This document shows, piece after piece, positions 1 through 5,251 of a stretch of DNA of 7,318 bases. Location of the stretch: contig JABFST010000501.1 of the NCBI GenBank assembly GCA_013140465.1, forward strand, positions 1 to 7,318, given 5' to 3'. Each line of letters opens with the position of its first letter. Position 1 is the stretch's first letter. This DNA is from Methylococcaceae bacterium. Its GTDB lineage: Bacteria > Pseudomonadota > Gammaproteobacteria > Methylococcales > Methylomonadaceae. The notes beneath the pieces were generated by a model. It ran no database searches. It saw nothing but the letters and a program-made list of their open reading frames with translations, and was not told the origin of the DNA. The position numbers and the translations under genes are program-made.

Positions 1-518
1 ATGCCGGGCCGCAAGGCTTGAAAGGGGCAATGGGCCCTCAAGGCATACAAGGTTTAAAAGGTGATGTGGGGGCAAGGGGGATTCAAGGCGAACGCGGGCT
101 GCCGGGGGAGATGGGGCTGCCGGGCAAACAAGGCTTACAGGGTGTTCCGGGTGTCCAAGGCCCTATTGGCCTGACGGGTCAGCAAGGCCCTAAGGGCGAT
201 GTGGGGGCTACAGGCCCGCAAGGGGAGCAAGGGCCTGTCGGGCCACAAAGCTTGAGTTCCTCTATATATAGAGACCAACGGTCATACGTTCTGCCTGCTT
301 ATAGTTACAAAACACTCGAGACCATGTGTGGTCCAGAGTATCCCAATTTGCTAGGTGGCGGCTGCGGTCATCGTGATGATAATGATGTGCAGACTGATAT
401 TGTTGTCAACTATGCTGGCCCCAGTCCAACCAACCCCAGAGTTTGGCGATGTATGGTAGACAATGGCAACCAATTTAGAAGCCGCACTGTACTAATATAC
501 ACAATTTGCGCTAAATAA
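1..518 (+). CDS. Collagen-like protein, C-terminal part (5' end outside window)
   Basis: The reading frame is open from the left edge, so the true start lies outside the window. A TTG at 18 falls inside the repeat and is not a convincing start. The visible protein has 27 uninterrupted Gly-X-Y triplets, rich in GPQ, GLK, GLP and GDV. It then has about 89 residues of non-repetitive sequence with four cysteines (in MCGP, GGGC, WRC and the terminal ICAK). The GGGC...W.C...IC pattern resembles small C-terminal domains of bacterial secreted proteins, where the cysteines probably form disulphides. Bacterial collagen-like proteins usually form a triple-helical stalk on the cell surface, a spore or a phage tail, with a globular domain helping trimerisation. 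No signal peptide can be checked because the N-terminus is missing. No phage gene is visible nearby, so a surface or secreted protein is more likely. The specific function is unknown. Confidence 0.85.
   Translation, partial: AGPQGLKGAMGPQGIQGLKGDVGARGIQGERGLPGEMGLPGKQGLQGVPGVQGPIGLTGQQGPKGDVGATGPQGEQGPVGPQSLSSSIYRDQRSYVLPAYSYKTLETMCGPEYPNLLGGGCGHRDDNDVQTDIVVNYAGPSPTNPRVWRCMVDNGNQFRSRTVLIYTICAK
6..248 (+). repeat. Gly-X-Y collagen repeat region (27 triplets)
   Basis: There are 27 consecutive codon triplets starting with a glycine codon, with a 9-bp period and no interruption. They end where the protein changes to SLSSS. Proline sits in the X position in several triplets (GPQ, GPI, GPK, GPV) and in the Y position in others (GLP, GVP). 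Some triplets recur ([15 protein letters not shown]), so the DNA is repetitive and could vary in length by slippage or recombination. The array continues past the left edge. Confidence 0.9.
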
Positions 519-577
519 AGGGGTGTTTGCAAATTGAGGCTTATTTGGACGGTGGTTAAAGGCCGGGTTAGTAGGCC

Positions 578-674
578 ACTGCCCAATTAGCTGTAGTGCA
601 CCGGCTTTAGACGTTGGTAATGAAGCCCAGAGTACAGCGTCTAAAGCCGTTACATTCGCTAAACTGAGGGCAGT
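578..674. repeat. Nested imperfect palindrome in convergent intergenic gap
   Basis: Four pairs of complementary arms are nested around one centre: ACTGCCC (578-584) with GGGCAGT (668-674), TTAGC (587-591) with GCTAA (658-662), TGTA (592-595) with TACA (651-654), and a perfect 12-bp pair CGGCTTTAGACG (602-613) with CGTCTAAAGCCG (638-649). The central loop is 24 nt, and the inner stem can extend by three more pairs including a G-T wobble. This is far more symmetry than an ordinary terminator and there is no T-tract. It resembles a REP/MITE-type dispersed repeat or a structured RNA. The element family is not identified. Confidence 0.6.
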
Positions 675-677
675 CAG

Positions 678-696
678 TGGGCAAGGCTTTTGCCCA
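678..696. terminator. Short GC-containing hairpin between convergent genes (possible terminator)
   Basis: TGGGCAA (678-684) and TTGCCCA (690-696) form a perfect 7-bp stem around a 5-nt loop. It lies between the ends of the collagen-like gene and the HD-GYP gene and could stop transcripts from either side. No run of T follows on either strand, so it is not a canonical intrinsic terminator. It may instead be part of the larger palindromic element to its left. Confidence 0.3.
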
Positions 697-718
697 TTAA
701 TGCTAAAAAGCACTTGGC

Positions 719-1993
719 TTACATCGATGCCAAACCTTTGGCGATGACACCGTTATGGTAGTACTTGTTAAGGTCGATGCCGAACGCATCAGCCCTGACG
801 GTTTTTAAGATTTGGTAAGGCTGGCCGGTAGAATCGACGTCGATTTTAGAAAGGTCAACCAAGCGCTCGGGGCGGGGGCGTTTAAGCTCGTCCAGCAAGA
901 TGATGATTTTGGGTTTTAGTTTTTTCTCTTGGTTTGCTTCAACGACAATGGCGATTTCGCCGTTGCTCATTTCTATGATACTGCCGGGCGGATAGATGCC
1001 CAGGCATTCGATAAATTTGTACGTCAAGTCGGCGTCGAGATGGTTGCCGCACAGTTTGGTCATAATGCTGATGGCATCGATATGGGTGCGGCCTTTTTGG
1101 TAAGCGCGGTCGCTAGTGATCGCGTCATACATATCGACAATCGCCACTATGCGCGTATACAGGCTAATTTCGCTGCCTTTTAGTTTGCGTGGGTAGCCTG
1201 TGCCGTCTAGGCGTTCATGATGGCTGTGCGCGACTTCTATGGCTTCGCTGGACATTTCTTTGCTGGACTGTAACAGCCTCCAGCCCATTTCCGCATGGCT
1301 TTGCATGATTTTTAATTCTTCAGCCCCTAAGGAACCCGGTTTGTTTAGGATTTCCAGCGGTACACGCATTTTGCCCATGTCGTGCATCATGCCGCAGAGG
1401 CCCAAGACATTGAGTTGGTCTATGGAAAGGTTGATTTGGCGGCCTAAGGTAATCGCTAATATACAGACGTTCATGCTGTGCTGCGAGGTGTATAGGTCGC
1501 GGTTTTTCAGCTGGGTCATCCAGAGCAAGGCATCAGGGGCATTGAGTACGCTATTGACGCAGTCCGAAACGGCTTTTTTGGCCATTTTGACGGAAATGGT
1601 GCGGCCCAGAAACATATCGTCCATAAAGCTTTTGACGAGGCTGCTGGTTTCCTTGTAAACATAGCCCGCACGGTCAATTTCTTTGCTGAAGGTGGATAAC
1701 GGCCTAGGCGGGCGGGCACTCGCAATTGTGCTTTCTTTGCCGAATTCGGGTGTGCTGGCCTGAAAACTGAGGGATTTGTTTTCTTTTTTGCGGTCTATAT
1801 AAACAAATCGGCACTGCTGTTTAACGGCATTGATGTCCGCTTGGTTTTTTAGCTCAAACCCTTGATAGATAAAGTTGCTTTCCAGCCACGGCTTGTCTAG
1901 CTGGGAGACGTACATGCCTACTTGTAAGTCTTCAACATTGATTTTAGTCAAGGCGTTGGACGAGGCAAGGGTGATGGTTGTAGTGTCCTTCAT
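719..1993 (-). CDS. HD-GYP cyclic-di-GMP phosphodiesterase with N-terminal DUF3391 domain
   Basis: The 424-residue protein is predicted to be cytosolic: it has no signal peptide and no membrane segment. Residues about 15-140 match DUF3391 (I-V-E-D-L-Q-V-G-M-Y-V, LDKPWL, QGF, CRFVYIDR). Residues about 160-340 form an HD-GYP domain with all signature positions present: H172, H204-D205, K208, H233, the HHE-x-x-DGTGYP motif at 258-268, and D287-MYDAITSDRAY. This family hydrolyses cyclic di-GMP to pGpG or GMP with a two- or three-metal centre, lowering c-di-GMP and favouring motility over biofilm. With the motifs intact the enzyme is predicted to be active. There is no REC or sensor domain, so DUF3391 probably gives the input. 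The ATG at 1993 has only a weak Shine-Dalgarno sequence. The gene stands alone, divergent from mtdB and convergent with the collagen-like gene. Confidence 0.93.
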   Translation of the reverse strand: MKDTTTITLASSNALTKINVEDLQVGMYVSQLDKPWLESNFIYQGFELKNQADINAVKQQCRFVYIDRKKENKSLSFQASTPEFGKESTIASARPPRPLSTFSKEIDRAGYVYKETSSLVKSFMDDMFLGRTISVKMAKKAVSDCVNSVLNAPDALLWMTQLKNRDLYTSQHSMNVCILAITLGRQINLSIDQLNVLGLCGMMHDMGKMRVPLEILNKPGSLGAEELKIMQSHAEMGWRLLQSSKEMSSEAIEVAHSHHERLDGTGYPRKLKGSEISLYTRIVAIVDMYDAITSDRAYQKGRTHIDAISIMTKLCGNHLDADLTYKFIECLGIYPPGSIIEMSNGEIAIVVEANQEKKLKPKIIILLDELKRPRPERLVDLSKIDVDSTGQPYQILKTVRADAFGIDLNKYYHNGVIAKGLASM

Positions 1994-2122
1994 AACTTAA
2001 TGTTGTGCGGTTTTGGGGCTGGCACGAATTCTTTGAGCCTGTGCATAAGGTACTCGGTTGGCTGTCTAGTAAGTTTCATGGGTTTGTCAAAAAACAACGG
2101 CAATAGGTGTGAACTTTGCAAG

Positions 2123-2136
2123 CCAACTACAGTTGG
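2123..2136. promoter_or_regulatory. Perfect 6-bp-arm dyad in the HD-GYP leader
   Basis: CCAACT and AGTTGG flank a 2-bp spacer. On the minus strand this lies in the presumed 5' leader of the HD-GYP gene, about 130 bp upstream of its start codon and downstream of the candidate -10 element. It could bind a dimeric regulator or form an RNA hairpin. No regulator family is recognised. Confidence 0.35.
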
Positions 2137-2163
2137 GAGGTCTGCTGGCACTTTATGGAGTAG

Positions 2164-2177
2164 ATTATAACGTTATA
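2164..2177 (-). promoter_or_regulatory. Candidate -10 box of the HD-GYP gene overlapped by a perfect palindrome
   Basis: On the minus strand 2169-2164 reads TATAAT, a perfect sigma-70 -10 hexamer. A perfect 12-bp palindrome, TATAACGTTATA (2166-2177), overlaps it. No good -35 is present at 16-18 bp; the nearest candidates are weak. Transcription from here would give a leader of about 160 nt. The overlap suggests an operator at the promoter, but AT-rich palindromes also occur by chance. Confidence 0.35.
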
Positions 2178-2400
2178 TGGCGGCTGGTAAGTCACTATTT
2201 TGGCGTTTCTTGGCGCAACGAGCGGTCTGCCGATTTAAAAAAATTGTCATTATTAAGTGTAGTAGAGATTTTGTAAAATTACAGGCTGATAGCGAAATAT
2301 TTTTTTGTGCAAAGTATGGGTGGTGATTTGAGTGCGGCCTAATTTTTTACTTTTTGGGCGTGATAACGCAGGTTTCGTGGTGTTTGCGGGGTATTTATTT

Positions 2401-2429
2401 TATACTTAACGGTTAAATACCTTAAGGAG
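2401..2429 (+). promoter_or_regulatory. Candidate -10 and strong ribosome binding site of the first mtdB-type gene
   Basis: TATACT at 2401-2406 is a plausible -10, but no good -35 lies 16-18 bp upstream, so the promoter may need an activator. AAGGAG at 2424-2429, five bases before the ATG at 2435, is a strong Shine-Dalgarno sequence and fixes the start. A TTAAC-G-GTTAA dyad (2406-2416) follows the -10, and CCTTAAGG (2420-2427), a perfect palindrome, overlaps the Shine-Dalgarno sequence. The RBS is well supported; the promoter is tentative. Confidence 0.5.
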
Positions 2430-2434
2430 CTATC

Positions 2435-3343
2435 ATGGAAAAACCATTTATTTTACACATGCTGACCACGGCTAAAAACCTCAGCCCTTTTGACGTGAAT
2501 ATGGCGTTGGATGCGGGTTGGGTATCGGCATTGCCCTATACCAATGTTGAAGCCAGCGAAATCCAAGGCTTGGTGCAAGACGCCATTTTTTCGCGTAGCG
2601 CAAAAAACCTAAAGCGCACAGGCATTTTTATCGGCGGACGTGACACTAAGCAAGCGATGGACATGTTAAAAACAGCCAAGCGTTCAATGGTGCCGCCTTT
2701 TGAAGTGTCGGTTTTTGCCGATCCTAGCGGGGCATTTACCACGGCAGCGGGCATGGTGGCTGCGGTCGAACATGAGTTAATCAATAAGTTTAACACCACC
2801 TTAGAAGGCAAAAACATTTTGGCTTTAGGCGGCACAGGGCCGGTAGGCCAAGCTGCGGCAGTGATTGCCGCGCAAGCGGGCGCACATGTCAGGATTATTG
2901 GCAGGCAGTTGGACAAAGCCCAGCATATTGCGGATTTGTGCAACAACGAATTCGGTGATGGCAAGATCACAATTACGGCAGGTGCTGATGCCGACAAAGC
3001 CGAATACATTACGACCGCCGATGTGGTTTTTGCCACGGGCGCGGCGGGAATTGAGCTGTTAAGTGCCGAATTGATTGCCAGCGCACCGCAGCTAAAAGTG
3101 GCGGCTGATGTGAATGCCGTGCCGCCGTCTGGGATTGCGGGTGTTGATGCGTTCCATAATGGCACTGCCATTGAAGGTTCTGCCAGTGGCGCAGTCGGCA
3201 TAGGCGCATTGGCGATAGGCAACATCAAATACCATGCGCAAAACCGTCTACTGAAAAAAATGTTGGAAAGCGACAAGCCCGTCTATCTGCATTTTGAACA
3301 CGCTTTTGCGGTTGCTAGAGACTATATCAAGTCTAAATCTTAA
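2435..3343 (+). CDS. mtdB: Methylene-H4MPT dehydrogenase, MtdB family, copy 1 (MtdA-like NADP pocket)
   Basis: The 302-residue cytosolic enzyme is predicted to oxidise methylene-tetrahydromethanopterin to methenyl-H4MPT with NAD(P)+, in the H4MPT-linked route from formaldehyde to formate. The N-terminal half matches MtdB: ILHML, SPFDVNMALDAG, QDAIFSR, RTGIFIGGRD and VPPFEVSVFADPSGAFTTAA. A Rossmann GGTGPVG motif lies at 132-138 and DVNAVPP further on. About two thirds of the first 150 residues match the downstream copy in my hand alignment; the C-terminal half differs more. Residues 156-163 read GRQLDKAQ, close to the GRKLDKAQ I recall for NADP-specific MtdA. An arginine there would favour the NADP 2'-phosphate. 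Copy 1 also has DAGW instead of DAGF and HFEHAF where copy 2 has DFREAF. It may therefore be a variant nearer the NADP-specific MtdC type. The start is fixed by a strong Shine-Dalgarno sequence. Confidence 0.88.
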   Translation: MEKPFILHMLTTAKNLSPFDVNMALDAGWVSALPYTNVEASEIQGLVQDAIFSRSAKNLKRTGIFIGGRDTKQAMDMLKTAKRSMVPPFEVSVFADPSGAFTTAAGMVAAVEHELINKFNTTLEGKNILALGGTGPVGQAAAVIAAQAGAHVRIIGRQLDKAQHIADLCNNEFGDGKITITAGADADKAEYITTADVVFATGAAGIELLSAELIASAPQLKVAADVNAVPPSGIAGVDAFHNGTAIEGSASGAVGIGALAIGNIKYHAQNRLLKKMLESDKPVYLHFEHAFAVARDYIKSKS

Positions 3344-3350
3344 TGCTTTA

Positions 3351-3372
3351 GGCGGCTTTAATTAAAACCGCC
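3351..3372 (+). other. Hairpin in the 48-bp gap between the two mtdB-type genes
   Basis: GGCGG (3351-3355) and CCGCC (3368-3372) pair around a C-A mismatch and the self-complementary TTTAATTAAA. The stem sits eight bases after the stop of copy 1 and ends 19 bases before the ATG of copy 2. There is no T-tract. It could protect the upstream mRNA end, cause partial attenuation, or be a simple operon-internal processing site. Confidence 0.45.
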
Positions 3373-3391
3373 ATTACCAAGAGGATCTCTA

Positions 3392-4297
3392 ATGGAGAAG
3401 CGCAGTATTCTACACATGCTTGACCCCATGCCCAACAATAGCCCGTTTGACATTAACATGGCTATGGATGCGGGTTTTGATGTGCTGATGCCCTATAGCA
3501 ATGTCAAGCTGGATAGGGTATACGGGCTTACGCAAGATGCCATTTTTTCGCGTGGCCCCACGGGCGTAAAGCGTACCGGCATTTTTATTGGTGGTCGTGA
3601 TTTGGGGTTGGCGGTGGATATGCTGGATACTGCCAGGCAAGCGATGGTGCCGCCTTTTGAAGTGTCGGTGTTTGCCGACCCTAGTGGTGCGTTCACCACG
3701 GCGGCAGCCTTGGTGGCTTGTGTTGAAAAAGAACTTAACAGCAAACACGGCAAGGCGTTAAACGAATGCACGGCGTTAGTGTTTGGTGGTACGGGGCCTG
3801 TAGGGATTGCAACAGGCATCATCGCGTCTTTGGCGGGTGCGCAAACAGCCTTAGTTGACCATTTGTCGCTGGACAATGCGGCAGATGTCGCCAAAGCCTA
3901 TAACCGCCGTTTTGGTTGCACCCTGACTGCCGCCGTTGCGGGTTCTGATGCCGACAAAAGTAAGTTGGTAGCGGACGTTGACATTATATTTTGTGCCGCA
4001 AAAGCAGGGGTGCAGGTTTTGGGTGCTTCTGTGTTGCAAGCTGCGCAGCAATTAAAAGTGGCGGGCGATGTCAATGCCGTACCCCCTTTAGGCATAGAAG
4101 GCATAAAGCGTGGCGATTTGGGTGTGCCGCTGGTTCATGCGGGCAAGGCGCAAGGTGCTGTTGGTGTGGGCGCGTTGGCGGTCGGCAATGTTAAATACCA
4201 GCTACAAAATGCAATGCTTAAGCTAATGCTGACCACAGACCAGCCTTTGTATATGGATTTTAGGGAAGCTTTTATTCGGGCCAGAGAGCTGGTGTGA
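3392..4297 (+). CDS. mtdB: Methylene-H4MPT dehydrogenase, MtdB family, copy 2
   Basis: The 301-residue cytosolic protein belongs to the same family and is predicted to catalyse the same step, methylene-H4MPT to methenyl-H4MPT. It is the more typical MtdB of the two: RSILHML, SPFDINMAMDAGF, LTQDAIFSR, RTGIFIGGRD, VPPFEVSVFADPSGAFTTAA, GGTGPVG at 132-138, DVNAVPPLGI, VGVGALAVGNVKYQ and a C-terminal DFREAF. After the second Rossmann strand it has V155-D156-H157. An acidic residue there usually binds the adenosine ribose hydroxyls and favours NAD. The gene starts 48 bp after copy 1, with GAGG (3381-3384) seven bases before the ATG, so the two are probably co-transcribed. No other H4MPT pathway gene (fae, mch, fhc, mptG) is in the window. 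The family call is firm; the coenzyme preference is inferred. Confidence 0.92.
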   Translation: MEKRSILHMLDPMPNNSPFDINMAMDAGFDVLMPYSNVKLDRVYGLTQDAIFSRGPTGVKRTGIFIGGRDLGLAVDMLDTARQAMVPPFEVSVFADPSGAFTTAAALVACVEKELNSKHGKALNECTALVFGGTGPVGIATGIIASLAGAQTALVDHLSLDNAADVAKAYNRRFGCTLTAAVAGSDADKSKLVADVDIIFCAAKAGVQVLGASVLQAAQQLKVAGDVNAVPPLGIEGIKRGDLGVPLVHAGKAQGAVGVGALAVGNVKYQLQNAMLKLMLTTDQPLYMDFREAFIRARELV

Positions 4298-4329
4298 TGG
4301 TGCTGGGTTTTCGCTAACGGATAGCTTTC

Positions 4330-4343
4330 AGGAGGCTACTCCT
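4330..4343 (+). terminator. Weak hairpin downstream of the mtdB pair
   Basis: AGGAG (4330-4334) and CTCCT (4339-4343) form a 5-bp stem with a GCTA loop about 30 bp after the copy 2 stop. Smaller stems lie on either side (GCTA/TAGC at 4313-4325 and GGGT/ACCC just downstream). No T-run follows, so efficient intrinsic termination is doubtful, but this is the best candidate for ending the mtdB transcript. Confidence 0.25.
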
Positions 4344-4430
4344 TAAAGGGTTTACACTACCCCATCATGCTGGCGGTAAGGCCCTACAACTAGATATGGA
4401 CGCGCTGAGATAAGCCAAGGGCACGCAAGT

Positions 4431-4466
4431 ATGACTAACCAGATAACTGATGGACAGACACAATAG
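4431..4466 (+). other. 11-codon ORF overlapping the phosphoesterase start (possible leader)
   Basis: ATG at 4431 opens an 11-codon frame (MTNQITDGQTQ) that stops at 4464-4466, just inside the phosphoesterase gene. The phosphoesterase ATG has no Shine-Dalgarno sequence, so ribosomes ending this small frame could re-initiate nearby by translational coupling. The ATG at 4431 itself has only a poor ribosome binding site, so chance is a strong alternative. Confidence 0.2.
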
Positions 4467-5154
4467 GATCTTGTTTGCGGGCGACCCGCATGGGAATTTT
4501 CGGCCATTAATTGCGGCGGTTCGCCAGCATCGTCCCGAAGCCGTTATATTGTTGGGCGATTATGATTTGGATGTGCCACTAGAGCATTATTTAAAAGACA
4601 TTATTGGCCTGACTGAGATTTGGTGGATAGCGGGCAACCATGATTTTGAATCGCCCAGCAAACACCATAACCTGTTTAACTCCGCGTTTTCAGATAAGGG
4701 CTTACACCTTAAAGTGACTGAAATTGCAGGACTGAGGGTTGCGGGATTGGGCGGCATTTTTTTAGGCAGGGTTTGGTATCCGCCGCAACCGCCTAAATGG
4801 CAGGGCAAGCAGCACTATTTGCACCATCAGCCGCACGGCATCAAAAACGCGGGCATGTCCTTAAAATATCAGTCGGCTATTTGGCATGACGAATTTGAAG
4901 CCTTAAAGGCTTTAAAGGCCGACATCCTCGTTACCCACGAAGCCCCCGGTTCGCATCGTCATGGCTTTAAGGCGATAGGCGACTTGGCGGCAGCTATGGG
5001 AGTCAAGCATATTTTTCATGGTCATCTACATGAAAACTACAAAAGCACGATACGGAACAACATTAAAGTGCGTGGCGTCGCCAACAGTGCAGTTAGTGAT
5101 TTGTTGGGCAATATCCTGAATACGCCCGATATTATGGATGGGGATGCTACATAG
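4450..5154 (+). CDS. Calcineurin-like metallophosphoesterase
   Basis: The 234-residue protein carries the full metallophosphoesterase motif set: GDPHG with D12 and H14, GDYD with D37, GNHD with N63 and H64, VTHE with H163, and GHLH at 191-194. These residues bind a dinuclear metal centre in the family. It has no signal peptide or membrane segment, so it is probably cytosolic. The substrate cannot be told from sequence; phosphomonoesters, phosphodiesters and nucleotides are all used within this fold. A distinctive middle segment, LGGIFLGRVWYPPQPPKW at about 100-117, should mark the subfamily. An in-frame TAA at 4444-4446 makes the ATG at 4450 the first possible ATG, yet no Shine-Dalgarno sequence precedes it. 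An 11-codon ORF (4431-4466) overlaps the start in another frame. The gene lies 152 bp after the mtdB pair, with no obvious functional link. Confidence 0.88.
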   Translation: MDRHNRILFAGDPHGNFRPLIAAVRQHRPEAVILLGDYDLDVPLEHYLKDIIGLTEIWWIAGNHDFESPSKHHNLFNSAFSDKGLHLKVTEIAGLRVAGLGGIFLGRVWYPPQPPKWQGKQHYLHHQPHGIKNAGMSLKYQSAIWHDEFEALKALKADILVTHEAPGSHRHGFKAIGDLAAAMGVKHIFHGHLHENYKSTIRNNIKVRGVANSAVSDLLGNILNTPDIMDGDAT

Positions 5155-5195
5155 TCTCTTGTCAATAGGGCTATTAACCCCCGTTTGTGGTGGGC

Positions 5196-5221
5196 AGTGG
5201 CTTTGTTGGACAGCCGCCACT
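5196..5221. terminator. Hairpin in the convergent gap after the phosphoesterase and mltD
   Basis: AGTGGC (5196-5201) and GCCACT (5216-5221) form a 6-bp stem with a 14-nt loop in the 97-bp gap between two convergent stop codons. A second small stem, AATAG-GG-CTATT (5164-5175), and the pair CTCTTG (5156-5161) / CAAGAG (5236-5241) surround it. No T-tract follows on either strand. A bidirectional terminator is likely on position, but the structure is not canonical. Confidence 0.3.
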
Positions 5222-5251
5222 AGAACCCGACAAATCAAGAGTGGCTGAGAG

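Larger units (their letters stand above)
1994..2434. other. 441-bp divergent intergenic region without a gene
   Basis: This gap separates the HD-GYP gene (minus) from the first mtdB-type gene (plus). I see no supported ORF, tRNA or known RNA. It holds the dyad at 2123-2136, the palindrome at 2166-2177, a TTGGCG direct repeat with 10-bp spacing (2200-2205 and 2210-2215), the dyad TGTAA-AA-TTACA (2272-2283), an AT-rich stretch from about 2226 to 2350, and the mtdB promoter-proximal sequence from about 2400. Its length fits two separately regulated promoters. Confidence 0.6.

Noticed and set aside
1..518. Phage tail fibre interpretation of the collagen-like gene
   Set aside because: Collagen repeats occur in tail fibres, but no phage gene, integrase or attachment site is visible beside it, so this is kept only as an alternative.
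492..713. 73-codon minus-strand ORF starting with GTG
   Set aside because: It begins at a GTG with no clear RBS, overlaps the end of the collagen-like gene, and lies almost wholly inside the palindromic element. It is more likely a by-product of a non-coding repeat than a gene.
929..1183. 84-codon plus-strand ORF inside the HD-GYP gene
   Set aside because: It is antisense to a well-conserved catalytic domain and has no recognisable motif.
1994..2163. Cyclic-di-GMP riboswitch in the HD-GYP leader
   Set aside because: The leader is long and contains GCACAGG and GCAAAG fragments on the minus strand, but they are in the wrong order and the conserved GEMM core is absent.
2536..3276. 246-codon antisense ORF opposite mtdB copy 1
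   Set aside because: Its composition (Ala, Pro, Ser rich) is what the antisense of a GC-skewed coding frame gives, similar shadows occur opposite copy 2, and the sense strand encodes a recognised enzyme.
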